This document shows positions 44,896-54,869 of a stretch of 64,000 nt of DNA, one piece after another (positions within the stretch are counted from its first letter, which is position 1; each line of letters starts with the position of its first letter). A program made the position numbers and the translations under genes. The notes under the pieces were generated by a model. It was not told the origin of the DNA. It saw nothing but the letters and a program-made list of their open reading frames with translations, and did not search any database. The stretch comes from Rhynchopus euleeides (taxonomy: Eukaryota; Euglenozoa; Diplonemea; Diplonemida; Diplonemidae), in the NCBI GenBank assembly GCA_963210315.1, contig OY723237.1, positions 2,170,001 to 2,234,000 of the forward strand, given 5' to 3'.

Positions 44896-45516
44896 ATGCC
44901 AGAACTTGCCGCGATGCTTGGTGGGCTGCGGAAGCGTCTCGGGGGGGACTCCAACGAGGCCGATGAGGAACCGATGGACATCGCCGACCAGGAGGCGTTG
45001 ATCAGACGCTTCGAGGAGGAGCACAAGCGTGCCAACCTGCTCTTCGCACGGACCTTCTCCACCGTGAGTGCCCTGGTGGTGGTGGTCTTCGGGTGCTGTG
45101 CGTATGTGGGTGAGATGTTCCACTTCGGCGAGGCGACGGAGCTGGCCAGCTCCATCGGGAGCGTGTGCATCGCCCTGGAGGCTGTCGTGTGTGCGGCACG
45201 GCTGTGGCAGGCGGATGCGCATGACTTCGACCCCAGCGGGCGACACACAGCGCGTGCGAGGCTGCGGTGCACCCTGCCAGCAGGGATACTCGGGGCGGTG
45301 CCTGCGGGCTACCACCTGATGCTCACGGGCAACGAGATATCCCGGTCCTATGCCAGGACAGGCGACTTCTATGGTGCGCTGTCGCCGCACCACATGATAT
45401 TCGCATTCCCGCCGATGCTGCTCGGCATTACCGAGTACGTCGCGTACTGCATGCAGAGCGGGTTCTGCGCAATCGAAGAGCTCCACGGCGTGAAGTATCA
45501 GTTCAAGTCTGCATAG
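44896..45516 (+). CDS. Small multi-pass membrane protein, unknown function
   Basis: A 206-aa protein with no recognised family. Residues 1-45 are soluble and acidic (MPELAAMLGGLRKRLGG, then EADEEPMD). Four hydrophobic segments follow, at about 53-75 (STVSALVVVVFGCCAYVG), 82-103, 127-147 (PAGILGAVPAGYHLML) and 168-190 (MIFAFPPMLLGITEYVAYCM). There are several cysteines, no signal peptide, and a short polar tail (KYQFKSA). GC3-biased codon use matches the confident genes, so it is probably real. Single exon. The start follows the only ATG ahead of the first soluble segment. Confidence 0.72.
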   Translation: MPELAAMLGGLRKRLGGDSNEADEEPMDIADQEALIRRFEEEHKRANLLFARTFSTVSALVVVVFGCCAYVGEMFHFGEATELASSIGSVCIALEAVVCAARLWQADAHDFDPSGRHTARARLRCTLPAGILGAVPAGYHLMLTGNEISRSYARTGDFYGALSPHHMIFAFPPMLLGITEYVAYCMQSGFCAIEELHGVKYQFKSA

Positions 45517-46198
45517 CTTTGCTATTGCCCAAAGCAAGGTTGCCTCGCCACGTCGCAGAGTGTCAGTGGGGGGGGGAGTGGAGCGTGGGGTGCGCGCAGC
45601 GTGTTTTTTGATACAGCGGCACAAAATCTATCTCACTCAAACGGCAGCACACCCCCTTCGCAGGGAGGGGGGTCACAGCACAACTGCCGCTCGTGCGCGC
45701 GGACAAAATCTCTTTTTTTTTGAGTTGCTTCAACTTGAGGGCGAGGGCGAGTGGGCAGCGGAGGGGGGAAGGAGGGGATATATGCCATATTTTCGCTCAG
45801 TGCGACCTGCACTAAACGCGGAGGTTGCTGTGAGGTGGTCATGCCTTAGAGACTGTGCAGGTCACACCAGGGGCAGGAGGTGCTCGGTGCGATCTGCACT
45901 ACTAAAAAAAATCGCCTGTGCATGTGTGCAAGTCTGATCCTAAATCGGAGTAAGTATAAGAGATTCGGCCAAAATATATTTTTTTCCTTTATTTTTTTCC
46001 TTTTGGTTCTGAGCCAAGTAACATGGACCAATAAAATTTCTGGAGAAAAAGAAATACCATGGCGTGAGCCACGGATTCGAACGATTCAAATAAAGCCATT
46101 TTCGGGAGGAAAAAAAATGGGACCAAAAATGGGGGAAGTGGGGGCTGGGTGGGCCCGCCCCCACAGACCATGGCCTCCACCTGGCTTCCAGTGACTGC
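45517..46198. other. Spacer without recognisable gene
   Basis: Phrases like CGCTCAGTGCGACCTGCACT (45795) and CTCGGTGCGATCTGCACT (45882) recur and resemble 8625 and 9378. AT-rich from 45960 to 46110. A tRNA-arm-like GATTCGAACGATTC at about 46074 has no supporting structure. Confidence 0.45.
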
Positions 46199-46675
46199 CT
46201 CCCGCGCGGCACTGGGTTCCTACCTGATGTCGGAGTGATCCACACCGAGTTCATCTTGGAAGGTACAGATGTTTACTACCGTGGCCTCCGGCGGCTGGGG
46301 GGCTCCGCCCCCCAGACCCCCCATGCAGACCAGCGGCGTGTGCTGGCTTGTCCTTATGCGACTGGGGTGTTCTTCGCTACCGTCAAGTTTTCGTCAAAGT
46401 TCGGCGATTTCCTCCAATACATACAGAGGAGGAAATGCACCAACACACTCGTCTGACTGCTTCTGCCCGCGCAACACTGGGTTCCGACCTGATGTCGGAG
46501 CGATCCACACCGAGTTCAGCTCGGAAGTTCACTACCGTGGCCTCCGGCGGCTGGGGGGCTCCGCCCCCCAGACCCCCCTGTGGCTTGTTTGTCCTTATGC
46601 GACTGGGGGGTTCTTCGCTACCGCCAGGTTTTCGTCAAAGTTCCGCGATTTCCTCGGTTGCATACATAGGCTGTG
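46199..46675 (+). repeat. Tandem duplication carrying GC-palindrome R-D
   Basis: Two units of about 210-260 bp (46199-46455 and 46468-46675). Each runs ACTGGGTTCC-ACCTGATGTC, GATCCACACCGAGTTCA, the R-D hairpin (46272-46322 and 46527-46578), TGTCCTTATGCGACTGGG and TTCGTCAAAGTTC. Confidence 0.8.
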
Positions 46676-47281
46676 ACGGGCGCTGTGAAAACAAAATGAC
46701 CCCACCACGATCCGCACCGAGCTCAAAAATGCAAATAAAGGCGGAAAAACGGGGGGGGACGGGGAAAAAAGGAGAAGGAAAAAAAGCCGGAGTAAATTTT
46801 CAGGATTTTGGCCGAAAAACCCCGGTGTAAGGATCATACATGCATGTGTGTGTGTGCGTCCTTCGCGGAACAGCACCCCCCTCTCCCACCTGTGCCACAC
46901 ATGCCATGTCGTGGGCAGCGGGACGCTTGCCCCCCCGCTTGCCGCACAGACAATCAGACAATCCGGGCAGCCGTCGTAGTTGCTCGCCTGCCCACCCACC
47001 CCACCCCACCCCACCCGTCTTCTAGCCCCCGGGGGGAGCGTCTTGGGTGCGAGACGGGGGGGAAAGTGCACCACCCCCCCCGACCCCGCCCCAACCAACC
47101 AAGCCGCCGCCGTGAGCAGAGGGGAACAACGGAGTGGCAGCCATCGCTTGCTCTCTGTTCTAGCTGGAGTTTTGCAACCAAGGCCACCCCGCTTCCCACC
47201 CCCCCTTCCCATCCCTGCCCACCCCGCATTGCCCTTCTTCTCTTTTCCGGCGATGATGACATCATGCCAGGGCCTCGCCTT
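46676..47281. other. Spacer with satellite fragment
   Basis: At 46693-46735 a fragment of the 26-kb satellite (TGACCCCACCACGATCCGCA). Otherwise C-rich, with no gene recognised. Confidence 0.5.
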
Positions 47282-47386
47282 GGGGGCCTTCGCTTCTGTG
47301 CCACTGTGTGTCAAACTGTGTCACTTTGCAGCCAAGTTTTGTGAGGCGTTCCTCACTTCTCGGTCATTTCTGACCGAAGGCCCCCC
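47282..47386 (+). mobile_element. Mini TIR element (GGGGGCCTTCG family)
   Basis: About 105 bp with ends GGGGGCCTTCG and CGAAGGCCCCC and a possible CTT duplication (47279-47281 and 47386-47388). The interior shares TGTCAAACTGTGTCACTTTG with 38632-38744. It ends 63 bp before the SR-rich gene's ATG. Confidence 0.75.
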
Positions 47387-47448
47387 TTGATTTCTTTATG
47401 TGTCCCGCCACACCCCCCCCCTGCCCGCCCCACAGGTGACAGCGGGTG

Positions 47449-48906
47449 ATGAGCTCCTACAGCCCTGCCCCGGGGGGCAGGCCTGTGAAGTCGACTGCGG
47501 AGGGGCAGTACCCCACCAGCGCCTACCCGGAGGTGGTGCCGCCGCGCAGCGCAGCGGGGCGGAGCTCGCGGAGGCGGCACCGCAGCTCCAGCAGGGGCAG
47601 CAGCCGCAGCAGCCGGGGGCGCAGCAGGTCGTCGACAAGGTCCAGATCCCGGTCGCGGAGCCGCAGCCGCTCCAGGTCCCACTCGCCGCGCTCGAGGCGG
47701 CGGCGCAGGGAGACAAGCAGCGGGCCGACACAGAAGACACCTGCTAAGGCGCCAGTCCGGCAGGATGGTGGCTTGGTTTCCCTGATGGATAGTCGTCGCA
47801 GAGCCTATGCGTCAGACCACTTCAAAGTGCTGCGCTGCTTCGACGAGCATGACCGTGCTCCCGAAGACCGGCTCCGCCTCGCATTGGATGACGCGCCCGA
47901 CTTCGCGGCAGGCGCGCCTGTTGTGCGCGGGACCCTCTCTGTCGATGGGGTGAACTATTCGACGTTTGAGGCCCACAAGAAGGAAAAGCCGCACTACGCA
48001 GAGCGCTTCCTCGACGCGGTGCGCGATGACATGATTTCGGAGGTGGGGAATGGGGTCCGGCGAGACGACATCGCCCTGAGGGTGTACCCCGGCGCCGTGA
48101 AGACCGTCGTGCTTCAGTATGACGAGGGGACACCGCGGCGGATTGCCGCGGGGACCTGGAAGCCGGCGGACCCCAAGCTGATGAATGCGGAGTGGGCTTT
48201 CACTGTTGACTACGCGATCCGCGCGCGCACCGCGGCGAGGCAGCAGCGGGTTGCGCAGGCGATGTACAACGCGCTGACCTCCGCACAGGGGCTGTCGCCT
48301 TACAAAACCTGCCACGCGTATGTCAAGTGGCTGGACCCCACACACGGAGACCCGCAGCGTGTGGTGATCCAGCGGCCTGTGCTGGACCCTGACATGGTGT
48401 CGTCGTCACACCCCTTTGCCGTGGCGCGCGACCCGCCTGCCACGCGGGCCGTGTCGCCGCACCGCAGCGTGCCTGTCGACGGGGTGTACCCTGTGCCCTC
48501 GCGGCACGTGGGTATCGGCATGCAGGTGGCGGGGCAGCGCTCGCTGGGGGAGCACCAGCGCAGCGCCATGGCGGACCTGCGTGTGCCTGGCACGGAAGGT
48601 GGCGAGCAGGGCTTTGCCCTGCACCACCACCCGCCGGGGACGCCGGATATGCAGCGCATGCGTGCCAGGCAGGCGGAGTCGTTCGATGTGATGTCGCCGC
48701 ACAGCAGGACACCGCAGCGCAGCTCGGCACAGCGCTACCCCGAGCAGCAGCAGCAGCATCAGCATCACTCCAGTGCCGCATCCGCTGGTTACACCCGCAT
48801 GGACCACCAGCCAATGACAGAGCCTCTGGCACCCCCGTCCGTTGCCCCCGTGCCTCTGCACCTCAAGCAGTCGTCGATTGTGTCGCCCATGAAGCGCCAC
48901 GAGTAG
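47449..48906 (+). CDS. SR-rich protein of unknown function
   Basis: A 485-aa protein. Residues about 35-95 are an Arg/Ser domain (RSRSRSRSRSRSHSPRSRRR), typical of nuclear RNA-processing or splicing-linked proteins. The middle (about 115-310) is ordered and alpha/beta in pattern. It has no recognised family, although RFLDAVRDDMISEVGNG with the following IALRVYPGAVKTVVLQYDEG has an SEA-like helix-plus-strand rhythm. The C-terminal third is low-complexity (His/Gln/Ser/Pro-rich, for example EQQQQHQHHS). Single exon. The ATG follows CCGCCCCACAG by 13 bp, consistent with an acceptor site. A role in RNA metabolism is inferred from the RS domain alone. Confidence 0.78.
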   Translation: MSSYSPAPGGRPVKSTAEGQYPTSAYPEVVPPRSAAGRSSRRRHRSSSRGSSRSSRGRSRSSTRSRSRSRSRSRSRSHSPRSRRRRRETSSGPTQKTPAKAPVRQDGGLVSLMDSRRRAYASDHFKVLRCFDEHDRAPEDRLRLALDDAPDFAAGAPVVRGTLSVDGVNYSTFEAHKKEKPHYAERFLDAVRDDMISEVGNGVRRDDIALRVYPGAVKTVVLQYDEGTPRRIAAGTWKPADPKLMNAEWAFTVDYAIRARTAARQQRVAQAMYNALTSAQGLSPYKTCHAYVKWLDPTHGDPQRVVIQRPVLDPDMVSSSHPFAVARDPPATRAVSPHRSVPVDGVYPVPSRHVGIGMQVAGQRSLGEHQRSAMADLRVPGTEGGEQGFALHHHPPGTPDMQRMRARQAESFDVMSPHSRTPQRSSAQRYPEQQQQHQHHSSAASAGYTRMDHQPMTEPLAPPSVAPVPLHLKQSSIVSPMKRHE

Positions 48907-49254
48907 GGTGGGGTGTGGTGGGGTACAGAGGTCAGCTGTTGTTGGTTGTGCCGCAAAGAACGGCTTCCTGTGTCACCACTGTAGCGGGGGGGGATGTTGT
49001 GGTGGTGGTGGTGGCAGTGATTTAGGGGGGGCAGCAAGGGCAGCAGCCCTCGTTCTTTTTGGTTTTGCTGGCCCCGTTTTGTTGGGCTGGCTCATCAAAG
49101 AAGGTGTGGGTTGCGGGGGTGCCCCGGTTGCCTTCGCCGCCCTGATATTTTGTGTATGTAGATTTCTTCTGTTTTTCTTTGTCAGTCCGTTTGTTTGTTT
49201 TGTCCCCCCCCACCCACCCACCCACTCTCCCACCCCTCCAAGACAAGGCAGTGT
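48907..49254. other. Spacer without recognisable gene
   Basis: G- and T-rich after the stop codon, then CCCACCC repeats. No gene. Confidence 0.5.
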
Positions 49255-49560
49255 GGGATGTTCAGAACTATCGCCGTGCCGGGCAGGACCTTATACTGCC
49301 CGGAACGGCTTCCTCAGACCATGGCAGGTGATTGCGCCAGGAGTCTGAAACACCCAAAGGCAGGGCGTTGAGTCATCCCTCGGTACCCTGTCTCTGATAG
49401 GTGCATGCACAGGAGGGGGTCGGAGACAGCTGTTGCGTGTGCTTCGTGTGGGATAGTCTTTGCTGGGAAACACTCTGGCCCTGAGACTGGGGCAAGAACG
49501 CTTAGAACAGCAAGACGAAACGGAATCAAGTAAAAAAGAGACCAGAAAATAGGCGAACAG
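49255..49560 (+). repeat. Dispersed repeat R-G, short copy
   Basis: Related to 39316-40460 through GACCTTATACTGCC, CAGACCATGGCAGGTGATTG and CGCCAGGAGTCTGA, and ends near ACGGAATCAAGTAAAAAAGA. Confidence 0.45.
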
Positions 49561-50062
49561 GACCAGGCCGAATTGTTCCTCTGAGGCAGGCGGTGATCCC
49601 TTCCACCTCGTGGGTCTGGGCGGAACGGCTCATCAAGAGCGTTGCGCCAATTTTACCAGGTTCGCCTTGTCACAGAGAAACATCACATTCACGGACTGAT
49701 GAGCCCGTGACGATCCGTGACTCCGAGCGAAGCTCCCCGTCCACATGTTAGTGAGGGGGCACTTTTGTGCATTCCCCCAAAGGCACACCTATCAAGCGTG
49801 AATTTCCACCACCCCGCTCCCCCCATCCCCTCTCTCTCTCTCCCCCCCCCCCCTTTCCCTCCCACACCCACTTGCATAACCGAGTGAAGGGAGAGTGGTC
49901 GCCTCTGTACCTCGCCTTTTCTCTACTTCACGACTGCCCCCCCCCCTCCCCCCCCCCCCCTCTTCTTCCCTCCATCCCACTCCCCGTCCCCGCTGCGCTG
50001 TAGATAGCGCAGCAAACACATGTATGCGGCACCAAAAGGGCAAAGGGGATAGGGGGGGGGGG
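49561..50062. other. Spacer without recognisable gene
   Basis: CT-rich and C-rich tracts (49830-49860, 49935-49975). The phrase CATAACCGAGTGAAGGG also occurs, slightly changed, near 62986. Ends in a G run at 50052-50062. Confidence 0.45.
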
Positions 50063-51396
50063 TAGGGGGGGTCATAAGCCCCCCTAAAAACGTACAAATA
50101 CCAAAAATTTCAACATACCATCAGAACCGCCCTAATACCTGATCTGACCCGAAAATCCGACCCATACCCCCCCGGAAACCGTCTGGAGCCCACTTGTGAC
50201 ACCTGATGCGCACTTTTGTGATGATTTTTTGGGGTCCTAAAAAATGTACCTCAGTTTCGTACCTTGCCTTTGTACCTGAACCACTCCCGACCGCAATATT
50301 TCGTTCTTTGCCTTTTCTGCGGTGGTTCCGGCTCAGGTGGCACGATGTTGCCTCCCCAGTGCCTCGGCAAGGTCTTTCTTGTACCTGATTGGTGGGAATG
50401 TTGTGTTGTTGCGCCAGCTGAATGAGTTCAGCCACCTTCTGGGTGTAGTACACCACGCAGTCTCAACAGCACGTATGAGAGTGTACCATGTGAGGACTCA
50501 ACAAAGTCATTGGATAGGCATCTGCCTGCCGACTCAACCCCCACAGTGCGACCGCAAGATCGTCAGGGATGTCTCAACGCCAGGGGAATACTCTCCCCTG
50601 GCGTTGTACAACCCTACTCTTAATCCTCGGGTCCTCTCCTGGAGGCGGTGGTGGCGGGCCCGCAACGCTTCGTACTTCCGGTACGGACTGGGGTAGTCTG
50701 CCCGGCTGACCCGCTCATCGCTTCCTAGATCATCTGCTCTGGAGCTGCCATCACTCACTGCCCACATCAGTTGGTGTAGGGGTAGGAGCAGGAGGAGTGG
50801 GAGGAGTAGGAGTGCAGGTGACATCTTTCTTGGCCAGCAAGGAACGCCGCTTTTCGCACGTGCGTGCAGTTGATGCACCACTGCATATATCTGTCGTCAC
50901 CACGTCCCACTCGCTCTCCTATGTACCCAGCCCGACGGAGCGCCCGAAATAATGTCGCCTCACGGATGTCGTGTGCCGTTTTCTTCTGACGCAGGTCTGC
51001 CACAACGCTCTCTGCCGGGACCCCGCACATCTCCCGTTTGGCGAGCGTCTTTCGAGCAAGGTACCCCTCTGCAGCAGCATCTGACACCTCTGCGAGGCCC
51101 TAGGCACACGGCATGTGTTGCTCGGCGTGCTGGGTGAGCGTAGTGATACCCTTTCCTTGCAAAGAACGAAATACTGCGGTCGGGAGTGGTTCAGGTACAA
51201 AGGCAAGGTACGAAACTGAGGTACATTTTTTAGGACCCCAAAAAATCATCACAAAAGTGCGCATCAGGTGTCACAAGTGGGCTCCAGACGGTTTCCGGGG
51301 GGGTATGGGTCGGATTTTCGGGTCAGATCAGGTATTAGGGCGGTTCTGATGGTATGTTGAAAAATGTGGTTTTGTACGGGCTTATGACCCCCCCTA
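50063..51396. mobile_element. 1.33-kb inverted-repeat element with TAGGG ends
   Basis: Terminal inverted repeats of about 240-250 bp (50063-50313 against 51161-51396). They start TAGGGGGGGTCATAAGCCC and include CCCGAAAATCCGACCCATAC and CCTTTGTACCTGAACCACTC. Both outer flanks are G runs, so an 8-bp GGGGGGGG duplication is possible but cannot be proven. The interior contains a minus-strand coding relic and a palindrome around CGCCAGGGGAATACTCTCCC. TAGGG ends suggest a hAT-type element, by inference. Confidence 0.82.
50764..51104 (-). pseudogene. Coding relic in inverted-repeat element
   Basis: The minus strand from about 51104 reads a basic helical protein. It includes EGYLARKTLAKREMCG and IREATLFRALRRAGYIGERV, the latter reminiscent of the helix-turn-helix of Tc1-type transposases, and stops near 50767. 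No ATG leads it (an in-frame TAG lies just upstream) and no catalytic domain follows. It may be the DNA-binding part of a lost transposase or an unrelated captured gene. Confidence 0.35.
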
Positions 51397-51577
51397 GGGG
51401 GGGGGGGGGGGGGGGGGGGGGCTGGGCACGGGTGTCCTCGCGAAAAGAAAGTGCCTCCCGCCCCCCACCCCCACCTGACGGGGCTGGGACTGCCCTGGTG
51501 ATGTCTAGAAGCCGGTTGGTATGGAGGGTGCTGCTTGATCCGAGACCCCGCCCGCTCCCCGAGTGGACTTGAACTTA
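51397..51577. other. G-run and short spacer
   Basis: G run at 51397-51420, then C-rich DNA. No gene. Confidence 0.5.
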
Positions 51578-51685
51578 GGGGGTCTTCGCTGGCCGTTATC
51601 CTCCGTCAATCTCCGTCAGTTTTCAGCTAATTCAACAAGAAATTCACCAAAATGCACTGACGGCCACTCCGTAGCGAAGACCCCC
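51578..51685 (+). mobile_element. Mini TIR element (GGGGGTCTTCGCT family), copy 6
   Basis: 108 bp, flanked by TTA on both sides (51575-51577 and 51686-51688). Interior as in the other copies. Confidence 0.9.
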
Positions 51686-51799
51686 TTAGGAGGCATATTC
51701 TTGCGGTACCCTCTGCTGCTACTTCACTACCCTACCCAACTCCCCAACCATTCACCCGCGTTGAGTGACATGCGCCGAAAGCGTTCCATTTTTTACACG

Positions 51800-51965
51800 C
51801 AACAAGAAGCTTGTCACAGTGAAAAAGATGGTTGGCAGCGCTTTGGGTGACAACCACAATCTACCTTGTCTTGTTGTTATGGCTGTGCACATATTCACAC
51901 CAACCTTCATCAGGCAGAACATGTGAGGGTTGTTCACCCGGGTTTGGCGCACACACAACGCCACC
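51800..51965 (+). repeat. Dispersed repeat R-C, copy 2
   Basis: Aligns with 6566-6745 through AGAAGCTTGTCACAGTGAAA, ATTCACACCAACCTTCA and GGTTTGGCGCACACACAACG. It ends 70 bp before the ankyrin start codon. Confidence 0.75.
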
Positions 51966-52035
51966 AAGCCTCATACAGGCAATACACGTGCGGTTTGTTC
52001 GCCTGCCTGGCATGCCCCCACACACGCCACCGACC

Positions 52036-53338
52036 ATGGAAGCACCCGAGCTCCTGATTAACGGGCTGCCCGTCTTGCTGGCCGAGCTCCCACTTCACTC
52101 TGCATGCCACGCGGGGGATGTGGCTGGGGTGAAGGCGCTGCTCGAGTCGGGCAACGCACAGGTGGACCAGGCGTCTCAGCGCACCGCCTTCGCAACCCCG
52201 CTCCAGATAGCCTGCTGGTACGGCAATGCCGGGTGTGTGGTGGAGCTGCTGCTGGGGGGCGCAGATGTCAACAGGCAGGTCCAGGAATGTTTATCCCAAA
52301 CTGCGCTGCACTGGGCAGCCGCGTTAGGGCATGCCGAGTGCGTCGAACGCCTGCTCGACGCAGGGGCAGACGTCGGCGCGGCAGATTCGGTTGGGCGAAC
52401 CCCTCTCACCCTTGCGGCAAGCAGCGGGCATGCCCCCGTTGTGAGGGCGCTGCTGCATGCCGGCGCATCCGTTGACGGCGCAGATTCCTACGTCCTGCTC
52501 CACGCCGCCTGCATCGAGGGCCATCCCGACTGCGTCCTGGAGCTCCTGCAGGGCGGTGCAGACATTCACCAAAAGCGTGAGGGCAACGGGTTTCCCGTGC
52601 TGTTCACTCCTGCTGCAAAGGGGTGTGCTGCGTGTGCCAAACACCTGGTTGAAGCGGGCGCTGACATCGAGGTGACATCCGCCAATGGGTGGTGCACGGC
52701 TCTCTACGTCGCTGTGTCGCAGGGCCATGCAGGCGTTGTGAGGGTGCTGCTCGATGCGGGGGCGCGTGTGCACGCATCATCTGACTCTGAGTGCCCCGCC
52801 CTCCATGTCGCCTGCCAGAAGCAGCATCTCGACTGCATCGCAGAGCTGCTCCGCGCAGGCGCAGATGCCAACATGCGAGGCGGACGCGGTTGCACCCCGC
52901 TGATCCACGCTGTGGACCATGGGGACGTAGCATGTGTTGCACGCCTGATCGCTGCAGGTGCTGACATTGAGGCGCCAAGCCTCCCGTCAGGCCACACGCC
53001 TCTGTGCGTTGCTGCATCGAAGGGCCATGCCGGCGCCGTGAAGGCGCTGCTCGAGGCGGGTGCACAGGTGGCAGGGGGTTCCTCTGACCACCCCACTCCA
53101 CTCCGCCTGCCGGGCTGGCCATGCCGACTGCGTCATAGAGCTGCTGCAGGGCGGTGCGGACGCTAGCCAGCGGGACAGCGACGGGCGTACTCCTCTGGAC
53201 CTTGCCACTGAGCATGGGCATGGCGCATGCGTTGAATGCCTGAGCGCACCACGGGCCGGTGCCACCCGCCGGGTAGACAGGCGGCAAGGGATGCCTGGAG
53301 TGGCCTCGAGGGGCAGCTGCCACTGCGTCGTGTCGTGA
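52036..53338 (+). CDS. Ankyrin-repeat protein, frameshifted near the 3' end
   Basis: The frame from ATG 52036 reads 376 aa of about eleven ankyrin repeats of 33 residues (typical forms TPLQIACWYGNAGCVVELLL and TPLTLAASSGHAPVVRALL) and stops at 53166. A different frame takes over from about 53085: TPLHSACRAGHADCVIELLQ, then GRTPLDLATEHGHGACVECL, ending at 53338. One missing or extra base near 53070-53090 accounts for it, so either the gene is newly broken or the base is a sequence error. Ankyrin arrays are protein-binding scaffolds; no enzymatic domain is attached. The start is chosen by the ATG in CGACCATGG context, after which coding signature begins. Repeat R-C sits just upstream. Confidence 0.82.
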
Positions 53339-53406
53339 ATGGCAGCATGCAGGGTGGCAAAGTGTTGCCGCCACTCCGGGGGGGGGGGGGGTAGGGACCG
53401 TCTTAA

Positions 53407-54401
53407 CACGGTGGGATCTTGTAAATTTTACATGTATAACTACAAGTATATACATGTATAATACTTGCATGTCAACTATTATACATGTATAATACATGTA
53501 TATGCCTGAAATATACATGTAAAATACATGTATATCAAGTAAAAATACAAGTATAATACTTGCATGTCAACTATTATACATGTATTTTTACTTGATATAC
53601 ATGTATTTTACATGTATATTTCAGGCATATACCGTATACGTAAATATTATGGAACGTAAATATTATGGAACGGGCCCATTTTTGGCCGGTCCGTTCCATA
53701 ATATTTACGTTCCAAAATATTTACAGGGCCAGTTGGGCCACTCGGTGGTGAGGACGGCTTGCGTCAGGAATCGCGCGAAAAGTGCACGAGTAGGTCTCGT
53801 CAGGGACTCTGTACGCCGTCCGATCACCTGGTCCAAGTCCCCGAGTCGCAGAAAGCCCTGTAAATATTATGGAACGAAAAAAATCTGGAACGCCAACCCA
53901 CCAGCGTTCCATAATATTTACGTTCCATAATATTTACGTTCCATAATATTTACGTTCCAAAATATTTACGTATACGGTACATGTATTTTACATGTATAAT
54001 ACTTGTCATGCAAGTATTATACATGTAAAATACTTGCATGACAAGTAAAATACTTGCATGCAAGTAAAATACATGTATTTTACTTGCATGCAAGTATTTT
54101 ACTTGCATGCAAGTATTATACATGTATTTTACTTGTCATGCAAGTATTTTACATGTATAATACTTGCATGACAAGTATTATACATGTAAAATACATGTAA
54201 ATGCCTGAAATATACATGTAAAATACATGTATATCAAGTAAAAATACAAGTATGATAGTTGACATGCAAGTATTATACTTGTATTTTTACTTGATATACA
54301 TGTATTATACATGTATAATAGTTGACATGCAAGTATTATACATGTATAATACATGTATATACTTGTAGTTATACATGTAAAATTTACAAGATCCCACCGT
54401 G
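53407..54401. mobile_element. Palindromic AT-rich element E1 (CACGGTGG ends)
   Basis: 995 bp; starts CACGGTGGGATCTTG and ends in its complement. It is flanked by AA on both sides (53405-53406 and 54402-54403). The terminal inverted repeats run on through ACATGTATAACTACAAGTAT. The body is made of short self-complementary words: TACATGTA, TACTTGTA and CTTGCATGCAAG. These are arranged in larger hairpins; one has arms of about 65 bp around CAGGCATATA/TATATGCCTG. It contains a 346-bp inserted element at 53632-53977. No coding capacity. Confidence 0.9.
53632..53977. mobile_element. Nested element A, copy 1
   Basis: 346 bp with ends CCGTATACGTAAATATT and the complement, flanked by TA (53630-53631 and 53978-53979). 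Multiple direct and inverted copies of CGTAAATATTATGGAACG occur near both ends, enclosing about 160 bp of unique DNA. E2 has no insertion at the corresponding point (CAGGCATTTACATG near 55799). Confidence 0.9.
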
Positions 54402-54869
54402 AAGGTACCGAAATCCCTCAACTTTACGACATTTTTCGACATAGGCAATTTTCGACCAGAAACCCCCCAAAAATGCTGAAAAAGTGGCCAGACCACCCCA
54501 AAAACCGCCCCTGGGTGTGGGACACCCACTTTGGTGCCCCGGAACGCGGCTGAAACGCTGTGTTGAAAAAAGTGTCATGGTTTGGTACCGAACCCCTCCC
54601 CGGGTGAGTCTCCCGAGCACCCTGTCACCTGCGTCATCACCATCCCCCGTCATGTACCACGTTCTGCCGCCTCTGATGAGACATCTGAGTACTATCGGGC
54701 CAAGAAAATGGTATTTCAGCGAGTGTTCTGTCAGGTTTCTGCCGACATCCTCAACAAAGACCGGGTGTGTCTGCGAATGCAAGGGCGTCGCTCGGGAGGC
54801 GATATTACGTGCCCTCCCTGAGGTGTCGGATGCATTGGGGACTTCATCAGGGGTAACGGCAACAGCGAA

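Noticed and set aside
46066..46095. T-arm-like GATTCGAACGATTC
   Set aside because: The surrounding bases do not form a cloverleaf on either strand.
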